Assembly (NCBI GenBank): GCA_027576995.1
Contig: JANBQC010000234.1
Coordinates: 1-40,212 of the forward strand
From: Dimargaris cristalligena
Lineage: Eukaryota > Kickxellomycota > Dimargaritomycetes > Dimargaritales > Dimargaritaceae
Reading direction: 5' to 3'
DNA: 40,212 nucleotides
A model generated the notes under the pieces. That model was not told the origin of the DNA and did not search any database. It saw only the letters and a program-made list of their open reading frames with translations. This document shows, one piece after another, positions 1 through 8,847 of this stretch. The position numbers and the translations under genes are program-made. Each line of letters opens with the position of its first letter. Position 1 is the first letter of the stretch.

Positions 1-2
1 CT

Positions 3-704
3 ACTGTCCTGAAATATATTAACTACCAGGGTGGGACCCGGGTCCCAGCCCTCCAATCTCTAGCCCTCAAAATTAACCACGAACTGGTGTACAAAAATCT
101 AACACTAATGGCGACCCATATTCCGGGGATAATTAACACCGAGGCTGATCAATTGAGTCAGCAGGTACCAGCATACCGTGAAATGCAGCTACCCCACCGG
201 GTATTCCATCCGCTAAACCAGTGGTGGGGTCCATTCAACATCGACCTGTTTGCCAGTCCCATCAACCACCAGTTGACCAGGTACTACCACTTGTACCACA
301 TGGGTGACAGTTCACCAAAGGACGCGTACCAGTACCCTTGGCCTCAGGAAAATGGTTATATATTTCCACCCTGGAACCAGGTCCACCGAGTAATCAATCG
401 GGTCTACCAGGAAAAGATAACCCTAGTCCTAATAACCCCGTTTTGGCGGACACAGTCATGGTATCCCCGCCTATTACCAATGATTGTGGATCAACCCCAG
501 GTCATCCGGACTCCCCGCCTCCTGCTAATCACTTGGAAGATATCCGGAAAATGTTGGCACAGCAGGGCATACCACCGACAGTTGCCACCAGTATCTACAA
601 TGGGCTCCGGGAAAACACCAATAAGGCCTACCAATATGCCTGGCAACGATTTGCCCATTGGTGTATACAACGGGAAAAGGATCACTGCCAACCTTGTTCC
701 GTAA
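3..704 (+). CDS. DIRS polyprotein C-terminal part: RNase H end and methyltransferase-like domain (partial)
   Basis: The frame is open from the left window edge to the stop at 704, so the true start is outside. The motif HIPGIINTEADQLS (codons near 111-155) is the end of a retroelement RNase H domain and carries its last acidic residue. It is followed by WGPFNIDLFAS, a DAY..PWP segment, YIFPPW and LITPFW. Together these form the DIRS-type Dam-like methyltransferase domain found between RNase H and the recombinase. After about nt 500 the translation stops resembling the family, while the recombinase frame takes over. The two proteins therefore overlap, as in other DIRS elements. Product assignment is by remembered family motifs; the element's activity is not testable from this piece. 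Confidence 0.8.
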   Translation, partial: TVLKYINYQGGTRVPALQSLALKINHELVYKNLTLMATHIPGIINTEADQLSQQVPAYREMQLPHRVFHPLNQWWGPFNIDLFASPINHQLTRYYHLYHMGDSSPKDAYQYPWPQENGYIFPPWNQVHRVINRVYQEKITLVLITPFWRTQSWYPRLLPMIVDQPQVIRTPRLLLITWKISGKCWHSRAYHRQLPPVSTMGSGKTPIRPTNMPGNDLPIGVYNGKRITANLVP

Positions 705-1528
705 CATTACTCGATTACCTGTCCGAGTTAATCCAATCTTCGAGTATTCATATCGTCAAGCTCCATAAAGCTGCGATTATTTCCACTTGGGAAACCGGGT
801 ACCCGGACTGTGCAGTTTCTAAGCACCGTCATTTAAATCTTTTCATTCGAAATTGGAGCCGTAAGGTTATACCCAAAGAGAAACCACCGATTTGGAAGGT
901 AGGGCAACTGGTTGACTATCTTGCCGAACTTCCCAGTACCAACGAGTTGCCCTGGCATAAATACAGCCAGAAGGTCATTGCACTACTGTGTTTATCCACC
1001 ATGTGGCGCCCCCGGAGTGACTTTGCCCGGGTAACAATTGATAACATCAAGGTATCTCACATATCCGGTAAGCCAGATGTCCTAACCATTACTGCCTATC
1101 ACGTCAAAGAAGGCCAGCGAAAGTCCATTATGATTGAGGCCCTTGAACATAACCATGGGCTATGTCCCGTTCGAAATACTCTCGCCTACATTGAGCAATC
1201 TCTCCCTTGGCGTTGCCCGGGCCACCGGGCTTTATTTATCACCAGAAAAGGTACCAACGCGTCAATGGATACCCTTGGAAACTGGGTGAAACATCTGCTG
1301 GGGGAGGCGAAGATCGATATGGATATATTCTCGGCCCATTCCATCCGCGCGGCCACAGCTACTGCCGCCCACCAGCTTAGATTTAGTCAGGACGAAATCA
1401 TGGGGGCCGCCAACTGGCGGGTCTGGACTACGTTTTTGAATTATTACAATCGGCCTAGTCTCTATGATAGTGTATCTCGGTCCATCCTGACGAATTATTC
1501 CCATGATGAAAGGCATAACTCAGATTAA
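458..1528 (+). CDS. DIRS tyrosine recombinase (integrase)
   Basis: The product is a site-specific recombinase of the phage-integrase fold that inserts the circular cDNA of DIRS elements without target duplication. The first ATG in the open frame is at 458 (356 aa); the frame itself is open from before 338, overlapping the upstream ORF. An N-terminal SAM-like DNA-binding region (LRENTNKAYQYAW) is followed by the catalytic domain. Likely active-site residues, numbered from nt 338, are R226 (WRPRSDFAR), K257 in VKEGQRK, H334 and R337 in HSIRAATATAA, W360, and nucleophile Y369 or Y370 in FLNYYN. No frameshift or internal stop is seen, so this protein looks functional. Cryptons encode similar recombinases, but the adjoining RNase H domain favours DIRS. 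Confidence 0.87.
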   Translation: MVSPPITNDCGSTPGHPDSPPPANHLEDIRKMLAQQGIPPTVATSIYNGLRENTNKAYQYAWQRFAHWCIQREKDHCQPCSVTLLDYLSELIQSSSIHIVKLHKAAIISTWETGYPDCAVSKHRHLNLFIRNWSRKVIPKEKPPIWKVGQLVDYLAELPSTNELPWHKYSQKVIALLCLSTMWRPRSDFARVTIDNIKVSHISGKPDVLTITAYHVKEGQRKSIMIEALEHNHGLCPVRNTLAYIEQSLPWRCPGHRALFITRKGTNASMDTLGNWVKHLLGEAKIDMDIFSAHSIRAATATAAHQLRFSQDEIMGAANWRVWTTFLNYYNRPSLYDSVSRSILTNYSHDERHNSD

Positions 1529-2589
1529 ACGAGCTGGGCGATGTTTAATACTGGTTAAATATAACTATCCCGCTTATCTTCTCGTACACATGTAATTCAA
1601 AACCCTATACAACTGGGCCGCATTTCCCCCATATTCATTATATTCATCCATTATTAGCTATCCTTTATACCACTATCTAATAGCATCCTCCAGCATCTTC
1701 TACACTGGTTCGACGCCTTTATCATTAGTTTGCTCGGCTATATAAAGCTGAGCCAATTCCTATAGGTATTCTTTAGTTAATTAGTTGCACCTCATACCCC
1801 CTTTTACTAGTTAATCCACCCCTATATCGATACCCGGCACTACTACTATCTATAAAGCGCTCTTCGCAACCTTACATTGAGCATCCTTCTCATAACCCTT
1901 CCATCTAGGCGTAAGTAATTCAACTATTACAAGTGTTTTTCCCTACCACAGCCCTATTGACATCCCCAAACCTAGCTTTGCTTAGCTAAGACCCAGCAGA
2001 AAGATATGGGAGGATTGGCACACGTGCCCATGCAACCCTTTTTATATCATCATCGCAGCTAACGATTTCACTAGAATTATTTTTGAATTCCGATAATCGC
2101 AAAAGCAGACAACTCATGGTTCCAACCACTGATGGAAGCCAGATTAGGTTTATAATGATTGATTAGATGTTGTTTTATTACTTATAGATGGCGGTTATGG
2201 ACAATTAGTATAATGTGCGATGTGATTCAGCAATTATAATGATAGATAATGCCCTACCAACGAGTTAGCTTGGTCAGCTAAGTACTGTCCACGACATTGG
2301 ACTACATCATCACCAATAAAACAACAACTACATAATAAATGGGAAATGAGTGCTAAATATACCGCAGCCTTGCAACTAGAAAGGGGGACACTGCCAGTGT
2401 ATACTAGTAAACAAATAATGGAAAGGAGAACCAGCGGGTGACCACTTTATGTATAATGTCTTCTCGATATGTTCACGGCACGACAACCTTCCCACATACT
2501 AGTGGGTAACTCTGTTTTCCTCGAGTACCTATTTTATTAGATTATGTAGCTCCGGGGGCATGTAGTAGGGAGAGGAGTTTACATGATAA
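1529..2589. other. Low-GC non-coding DNA downstream of the DIRS element
   Basis: About 1.06 kb of AT-rich sequence without a convincing ORF, tRNA or known motif. The first part should contain the 3' end of the DIRS element, but its terminal repeat could not be recognised because the 5' end is missing from the window. Confidence 0.4.
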
Positions 2590-3720
2590 TAGCAGCGGCT
2601 TTGAGTCCCTCCTCAGGATGATGATCGTAGTCAGCATCAGTGCGCTTGAAGTGCTACAGCTAGCCCTCCTAGATAAATTTATTAGTGACTTTGAGAAAAC
2701 TCATGAGGTTACTAATAGGTTAGTCCCGTTGGCTAGGGGGGCAGCAGGTGGTACAGACCCCCAAGTTGTACAGAGCTTCCTTCGGTTAAGAAGTAGGTGT
2801 GGCGACTAGTAAAGCCTTCCACCTCATCCAGGGAGTAGCTGACCCCCGGCTCGTTATTCTAGCAGGGTCCGCCGAAGATATTAGGCTCGTATCTAAGCAT
2901 ACTGCCCCCATTGCCGTTGATAGTCAGGGTACCGTCTCGCTAGTGGTTGGCCACTTTGGAGTTTTGGGGTATTTTGATGACGATCTAATTGAAGTTAGAG
3001 TCCAGGTGGTGGCGGTGGGTATTGGAGTGAGAGAACAGGCGGTCCTGGGGCATACGGTTGAAGGAAGCGACAATACCGGGCACCATATTGCCGGGGGAGT
3101 AGGCGGTCTGCTCCACTTCGGCGAAATAGTTCTCGGGGCTGCAGTTGAGGGTGAACTTCCCCACTTCCATTATGGGGTTACTCTTTTTGGGACCACACCT
3201 TGGAGATGTCGAAGATGTGGTAGCGGAACTTCTTGGCCTGCTCGGGCTCCATGAACCGAATGCAGGCGGTCCAGCTGGGGAAGTCATTGTCGGCAATGAC
3301 ATTGAACAGGTCCTGGGTGGCATAGTCAGGGTTCTCACCCTCGAGCTGGGCGGCCCGCTTGGGGACCAGTTCTTGACCTCCTGGTTGGTGCGAAAGTGCC
3401 ACTTGAAGTAACGGATCTTACAGTGGTTGTCGGCCAGCTTGAAAGTGTGGCGGCTGTAGCCAAGCATGCTACTAAAACCATCGGGGGTACCCCGGCTGGA
3501 CTTTGGCTTCAAGTTGCTAAGCTCACAGGTGCGAGCAAGGGGCGCGGTCACCCTTTGGAGGTGGGCTATCGTCAATTAGGCCGGTTCCCTTCTCACCATA
3601 CAAATAGTTTTTACCGAGTAGGAGGGACGAATTCCGAGGGTAGAACTCCTTATTGCTTTGGACTGGTGGGGATGTATGATGGGATCCGCATGGTGCAGGA
3701 AGGTGAGCCCCACATTATAT
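2590..3720 (-). pseudogene. Catalase pseudogene (small-subunit haem catalase family)
   Basis: On the minus strand the order of catalase motifs is clear: SRGTPDGF and HTFKL (about 3510-3450), WHFRTNQ.VKN (3410-3375), ENPDYATQDLFNVIADNDFP (3345-3285), the KVWSQK region (about 3195), GKFTLNCSPENYFAEVEQ (3165-3110), VPGI, and RLFSHSNTHRHHL (3040-3000). Reading them requires leaving the main frame near 3375 and returning near 3187, at an A-rich run. Several in-frame stops follow in the C-terminal third. The haem-ligand tyrosine of the RxFxY motif is replaced by histidine. Homology upstream of 3520 (catalase N-terminus) is weak and its limit uncertain. Active catalase degrades hydrogen peroxide; this copy cannot make a functional enzyme. 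Confidence 0.85.
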
Positions 3721-4895
3721 TTTCATTATAAGCCAGGTATTTAAAAACGGTGGATAGCTGTCATAGTTGATGTAGGTTGCGAAGTACTGCGATGATGGTC
3801 AGCAGCTTCCTCCATTGAATCCGGCATTGGAAGCCACAAATGTGCTCTTGTGCATGGCTACACAGAGAACGAGGGTGCTTGTCAATGTAGAGGGCAGTGC
3901 TTGTACACAGATTCCCGACTCAGTAGCTGTGGAGAGTAGCCGGGGTCTGCGGTTGGAGCACCACCTACCAGTATTAAACTGTACCAATGCCGACTTGTAT
4001 GTTGACAATGCTGTGCGGAAAGCCGTAACATTTGCTTATAAAACCGCATATTGGCTCCAGCACTTCCATGATATCACCACACACCCCATTCATCCTTGAC
4101 TGCGGCACAATGATAGGAATGCTGATACTTCTAAATTCATTCAGTCTCTGTATACACCAAGTTTCTCGAACAATCCAACTTGCTGACAACCCATTAAAAA
4201 CAATCTACTATAAATAACTAGGAATTCGTCCCCCGCCAAATTCCAGTTAAACACACACCTTATTTTATATGCTTTATGCGTATTTGTAACGCCAACCCTG
4301 CCACCAGTCAACTTCGCTTCACGTCATCGAAAGGTCATAGTATCCCGTATAATCACCTAAATGTTCACTCGAGAACTACGTGCCAGGCTCCACAGTACGA
4401 AGATAATCAGTAAGCTTGTCCACGGCATCAGGTAAGGACAACCATGGGGCTAATTTCGGGGTATTATCATTATGTAGATCATAACTATAAGCATTCTTGG
4501 TATATATTAGCGTGCCAAATGGAAAGTAACCAGAATCCAGATATTCCAGGATTCGCTTTTTTACGTTGGTATGCTATTCGAGGTCCCCTTTCACTTGATG
4601 ACCATTAATAGTTCCATTGATAAGATGCCTTTTAATCCCAAATGGTATATGATATAGTCCGGCACAATATGTCCGGCTATGCCGCCGACTATAAGTCGCT
4701 CTTGTGATTCGCAAAAAAACAATAATTTTGAAATACATAGTTGTTTACCAAGGGAAGCACTGTACTAACCACTGCAGATACATTGCCTTTACCGTTTGCA
4801 TTTTACACCAGGTGCTGGGAGTAACCATCGACATTGCCTGCCAAGCCGCGAAAATGGAAGAATACAAGGTCTGCTCCGATTCGATTATAGCCGCT
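3721..4895. other. Low-GC region with only unrecognised short ORFs
   Basis: Overlapping open frames of 60-95 codons occur on both strands around 3800-4200 (for example a plus frame from ATG 3857 to 4099). None resembles a family I know and several start without ATG. I see no tRNA or terminal repeat. It is probably decayed repeat or intergenic DNA. Confidence 0.35.
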
Positions 4896-5315
4896 TTAGG
4901 AGACGCCGGTATTCTGCCGAATCAGATTAAATCGGCCAGTTGGCGTCATAAACAAAGACCAGCTTTCCGCATTAATATGATCATTATGAGGGAGGAGGAG
5001 GATAAGGAAAAGGAAGAATGGATCATTTTCATATATCATGGCAATTGTTGGGCCAGTAGTTTGAGGCCCCTCCCTTCTGGGACTAAGGCTGGGGTTGGAC
5101 CCCTTGTCCTCCCCGGGGTCGGCAGGGTCACTGGACATCAGGTTTGGAGGGCTCAAGGCGCCTGGGTGAATCATGGAGAACTCGGGAAACGGTCCTTCGG
5201 CTAAGCAGATCAGATCGGAGCTGTTCTTGGAGGTCGAACTGGGGTACAGCGCAAAATGTTCCACATGAAATGATCCTAAACTCCCATCGTCGGAGTTAGG
5301 TGCTAGAGGAGCCAT
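4896..5315 (-). CDS. Hypothetical protein, possible N-terminal fragment of a gene
   Basis: An open frame of 139 codons begins at an ATG in a perfect GCCACCATGG context (5306-5315 region, minus strand). The first 90 residues are rich in Ser, Pro, Asp and Glu (for example DPADPGEDKGSNPSLSPRRE), resembling a disordered acidic segment. The remainder turns hydrophobic and unlike the beginning, suggesting that coding may end or splice near 5060. A competing plus-strand frame (4704-5204) covers the same DNA, so coding status is doubtful. No family was recognised. It lies in a repeat-rich, low-GC neighbourhood and may be a broken gene. Confidence 0.25.
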   Translation of the reverse strand: MAPLAPNSDDGSLGSFHVEHFALYPSSTSKNSSDLICLAEGPFPEFSMIHPGALSPPNLMSSDPADPGEDKGSNPSLSPRREGPQTTGPTIAMIYENDPFFLFLILLLPHNDHINAESWSLFMTPTGRFNLIRQNTGVS

Positions 5316-5635
5316 GGTGGCCACATGTTAAAAATAAGATAATAAAATTAAGAAAAATGAAAAATTGACTTCCAGTTGAAGTCCTTGGCTGATGCTGGGT
5401 AAAACACTGGGTGAAGTTAAAATATATATTTATTCTGAATAATAAAAACTTATCTTGAAAGTAACTTGCCATTTTAAGGGCCGGCTGGGGATACTATATA
5501 TATGCAAACTGATACTATGAACTTAGAGCTATACTACTACTTTTAGGACATCATCCTCGGATGGACTGACAACTATAAAACCACAAAGGGAAAAACTGGC
5601 TGGTTCTTCAAGTTTGAACACTGTGTAAAAGAGAA
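5316..5635. other. AT-rich spacer
   Basis: About 320 bp of AT-rich sequence upstream (in the minus orientation) of the 4896-5315 frame, with short TATATA stretches. Nothing further was recognised. Confidence 0.3.
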
Positions 5636-5783
5636 AGAAAAGATATATGAGAAAATAGAAGACAAAATTGCCCTGGATCTGCCAGGGCATTCTTGAAGGT
5701 GGAATATGGAAGAAAAAGATATGGGAAAATGGAAGACAAAATTGTCTCGGATCCACCAGGGCATTCTTGAAGGTGGAATATGG
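5636..5783. repeat. Tandem duplication, two copies of a 74-bp unit
   Basis: Two adjacent copies have identical landmarks exactly 74 bp apart: GACAAAATTG at 5661 and 5735, and CCAGGGCATTCTTGAAGGTG at 5682 and 5756. The copies differ by a few substitutions and compensating small indels, so the duplication is not brand new. The overlapping minus-strand open frames in this region are by-products of the repeat and are not considered genes. Confidence 0.9.
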
Positions 5784-5894
5784 AAGACTTCAACATCGCT
5801 CACTCATCCCAGCATGAGCACCATTTGCTGCAAAGGCATAACTATGGATCTAGAGTGCATAAGCATCACAGGATAGAGTATAATAACTAGTTAG

Positions 5895-6119
5895 TCTCAT
5901 GGAAAGGGAAATCGTCCTGACCCTTGGCTGTACAGCAATTGTCCAGACAAGTTTTTAGAAGGTCAAAATCTGGTCTTTAAAACTGATTGCAAATTCTTAT
6001 GTGTGGGCTGTGTGGCCCACAACAAAGTACACTGTTACCTAAAAGGCGACCAGATTATGAATGTGCCATATAGCCCTGAAGCAGTAAAACAGCTGGTGGG
6101 CATTATTGCTGAGAACTAA
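5895..6119 (+). CDS. Cys/His-containing ORF fragment, function unknown
   Basis: A stop-to-stop frame of 74 codons without an ATG near its left end. The translation has the look of real protein: a segment with C..C spacing and neighbouring His residues (CKFLCVGCVAHNKVHC) followed by an acidic/hydrophobic tail (SPEAVKQLVGIIAEN). The Cys/His pattern could bind zinc, but I do not recognise the family. It may be a terminal exon or a relic of a gene or transposon. Coding status is uncertain. Confidence 0.25.
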   Translation, partial: SHGKGNRPDPWLYSNCPDKFLEGQNLVFKTDCKFLCVGCVAHNKVHCYLKGDQIMNVPYSPEAVKQLVGIIAEN

Positions 6120-7429
6120 TTAATTGGGTTTCAATAAATCTGGCATTAACACATAGTATTTGCATTCATGACATACGTAAACTTAGTAGGGAATGAGTGG
6201 TAGTGGTGTAAAGGTCGTATTTATATTAAAATGGAATAGTTTGGGTTATTTTAAAAAAAAGAATCTGAAATTATTAGGAGGTGTTGGAAGTGCTAGCACA
6301 TTAAAGGGATTAAGAAGCTAGGCTGGTACCTTTTTATATAGTCAATATCAATCCAGTGATAGGTGTAAGTAGGTAACTGATAAACATGGCATACTGAACC
6401 TTCAAGGAGTGATATTCTTTGTGATGCACCAGTATCTCACTCATGAGATGGTGAATAACTAGATAAGGTTAGGTTAGGACTGTTTAAAGTTATTGACCAG
6501 GCAAATAAAGGGGTAGTTCCTAGTTAGGTCCTAGGTGGCTATAATAGACCTTAGATTTCTAATGGTATGTCCAGGGCTGTGGCCCTAGTTATATCAGCAG
6601 TATTCAGGTGAGCCAAATTGCTTTGGTGGCTGGGGTTAACCTCTACAATGGCCAAAGGTCTAGTAGTACCCTGGCTAACCATAGTGACTATTTATAAACC
6701 CATTCCCCTTCCAAATTTATCCACAGCATTCACCACTATTTATTACAAACTCAATTTATCTAACTCCACCCACCCACTTACTATTAAGCTCAGAGCCATC
6801 TTTGCCCCACCACCACCTCATTCAGTTTTCAATTGCTCCCAACCACTCTAATCACCATCAAAATATATAACTAGCTTACTATAATATCACTAATCTTAGC
6901 TATCCTGGATTTCCAGTCCCTTACTATTATGGTAGTACTGCCTGTACATAAGAAATCCTTAATAATGAAAATTATAAATATGGATAATAGACTTTTTAAT
7001 ACATCATAATCCAGCTGGCTTAGACATTCAATCCAATTAGGCCTTATAGTACTGCATTAACATTTCCATAGTGATTGTAAAGAACTGAAATCAAAACTTT
7101 GAAAACTGAACTTTATTTAAAAAAATAGAAGATAAGAAGGAAAAGGTAATGATAGACTTGCTGTTCCAAGAGGTGGCAGCAAGGGGGAGTATTTATACTT
7201 GAAAGGGGAATCCTAAATGAAAAGATAGATGAAATAATAGAGAAAGGGAGAGAAGGTCCCAGAATATTAGATGGCTAAGTAGAGGGAAAGGGAGGGGAGT
7301 TCCTAGACAATAAAATAGTCATTACAAAGGATAGGTAATACTTGGGTAACCAATAAATTCAATGTAAAACAATAGAAGGGAAAAAGGGAAAGGGAGAAAG
7401 CTATTTTTAACTATACTTTGAATAGGGGC
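6120..7429. other. CpG-free, AT-rich decayed DNA
   Basis: No gene, tRNA or clear transposon was recognised. From 6218 to 7471 there is not a single CpG dinucleotide, which I checked row by row including row junctions. The run ends abruptly at 7472. The sequence is probably an old, formerly methylated repeat. The short plus ORF at 6618-6851 has no recognisable similarity. Confidence 0.75.
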
Positions 7430-7633
7430 TTAGTCAGGCCAGGGGTAGTGTGAATATGTAGTAACATGGCCCGGGGATCCGGGAGGGTTCAGTGTGGCCC
7501 TATCGGGTTGAAGGGTACCGGACCGTGAGGAGGAGGCCGGAAACAACCGTTCAAGTGGAGAGCGGGGACGGGATGGAGAGGGCGGAGGAGACACCTCTGG
7601 GCTCTCAGTGAACTGACGCTTCAAGCGGAACAT
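7430..7633 (-). CDS. Short Ser/Pro-rich ORF in a CpG-bearing island, possible orphan first exon
   Basis: A 67-codon frame begins at a true ATG (7631-7633) on the minus strand. It encodes a basic, Ser/Pro/Arg-rich peptide (SPEVSPPPSPSRPRSPLERL). Local GC is visibly higher than on both sides. The last 42 bp run into the CpG-free block, where the protein-like character stops. This could be a first exon cut off by repeat insertion, or a chance ORF. No domain was recognised and no convincing splice donor was found. Confidence 0.25.
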   Translation of the reverse strand: MFRLKRQFTESPEVSPPPSPSRPRSPLERLFPASSSRSGTLQPDRATLNPPGSPGHVTTYSHYPWPD

Positions 7634-8847
7634 AGGGTTTACTTAAATCAAATAACTATTATAAAAATTGGTAATTCGTTTCGTTTTTTAAGAAAGAATG
7701 AAATAATATTTATATATATATGTAAATCGAACTTAAGGACTGTGGCTACTTTTCCTTCGCTCTTCGACGGCCTTGTAAAATTAATTAGTTAATAGATTAG
7801 ATTTTATAGGAGAAGTTTTTATGTAATAATAAGGATGGTTTTTTATGGGTGTTTATAAAGATATAGATAGGTTTTTTCTGATAGATTTTCTCCCAGAATT
7901 AGGGAGCAAAATAGGCGGGTTTTTATACCCGATTGCAAGACTATGATAGAATGATCGCTAGGGGCGCCGAACGGTCGTTGACGATGATTTCTCCCATCTC
8001 GACCATTCTCCTTCAACACTTTATGACCTCATAGTCTAGAAAACATCGCCTCCTCTCACGGTTTTAGCAACAACAGCTTTTTCTAGGCAATGAGTTCAAT
8101 GTTGACGCCTGTTTCGGATTAAAAGAAATATATATAGTAATGATCCGGTCTTGATAAAACCGATAAAGAAATTGATAAAAATAAGCTTCCCTCAATCCTG
8201 TACTATGCAGCAGTACAAATACAGGGGTACAGTCCAGTCAGGGGCAGGGGCTCATTCACTTGCCAGGGGCATACTTCCGATAAGTGCAAAAAATAGATAA
8301 AAAATAAAAGTAGGTAAAAATGTGGTAAGTTTACCACAAGGTGAGAGCTAGTACAAGGGTTGTGCAGTAGGCACACTTACTGGCTAATACAATGGGTAAG
8401 CATATAGGGAGTTTATTAGTTAAACTGAGGGGTAAGAAATAAGCTGAAGAACTAAACCAGTCCCAGAGGGGCCTGTTTATTTATATGTGGGGACCGCTCA
8501 TCCAAGGGGTCCCTAAGAGCAATGGGATGACTAAAGAAGAGGCAAGGGTTGGGGTCTTGACTGGGGGCTTGTATCCAAAAGACTCTACTAGGAGGGGATG
8601 GACATTAGATCAGCCAGCAGAGTATTGTGTAAGAAGCATTGGGGCCCAGCCATAGTGGGTTATATAGTAAGGGAAGGGTAATATGGTACAATAAGGCAAG
8701 ATAGGACAGGACAATCAGTTATTCCCTTATTTATGGAGGATTAGGCAGGCTGACAAAGGTCCTATAGGAAAATTTGAAAGCTCTAGTATTTTTAGTTTTT
8801 TTACTATAATTTTTCTCCTAAGTCAACTTTTCATCCCTCATTTAGTA
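7634..8847. other. Non-coding stretch with CpG-bearing part (to about 8496) and CpG-free part
   Basis: From 7634 to 8280 the sequence carries many CpGs (for example around 7965-7985) and an inverted repeat at 7938-7946/8029-8037. From 8497 rightward CpG disappears completely. No ORF or RNA gene was recognised. The left part could be promoter DNA for the short minus ORF ending at 7430; the right part belongs with the mariner remnant or its flank. Confidence 0.4.
7938..8037. repeat. Inverted repeat (9-bp perfect arms, 82-bp loop)
   Basis: AGACTATGA at 7938-7946 is matched by its exact reverse complement TCATAGTCT at 8029-8037. The enclosed sequence is relatively GC-rich. It could fold as a small structured RNA or mark a miniature element, but 9-bp arms can occur by chance and no known RNA family was recognised. 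Confidence 0.35.

Larger units (their letters stand above)
1..1528 (+). mobile_element. DIRS-like tyrosine-recombinase retrotransposon, 5' part beyond window edge
   Basis: Two overlapping reading frames show the order RNase H - methyltransferase-like domain - tyrosine recombinase, which is the 3' half of a DIRS-order retroelement. The reverse transcriptase expected upstream lies outside the window. The element is not visibly decayed: both frames are long and open and CpG dinucleotides are common, unlike the dead elements further right. The 3' boundary is not defined. DIRS elements end in inverted repeats and carry an internal complementary region, and I could not recognise these in 1529-2589. 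The copy may be young, but activity cannot be judged without the left half. Confidence 0.85.

Noticed and set aside
2799..3254. Plus-strand ORF of 151 codons
   Set aside because: It is the antisense of the catalase pseudogene.
5529..5803. Three overlapping minus-strand ORFs of 62-76 codons
   Set aside because: They are created by the 74-bp tandem duplication and have no independent protein signal.
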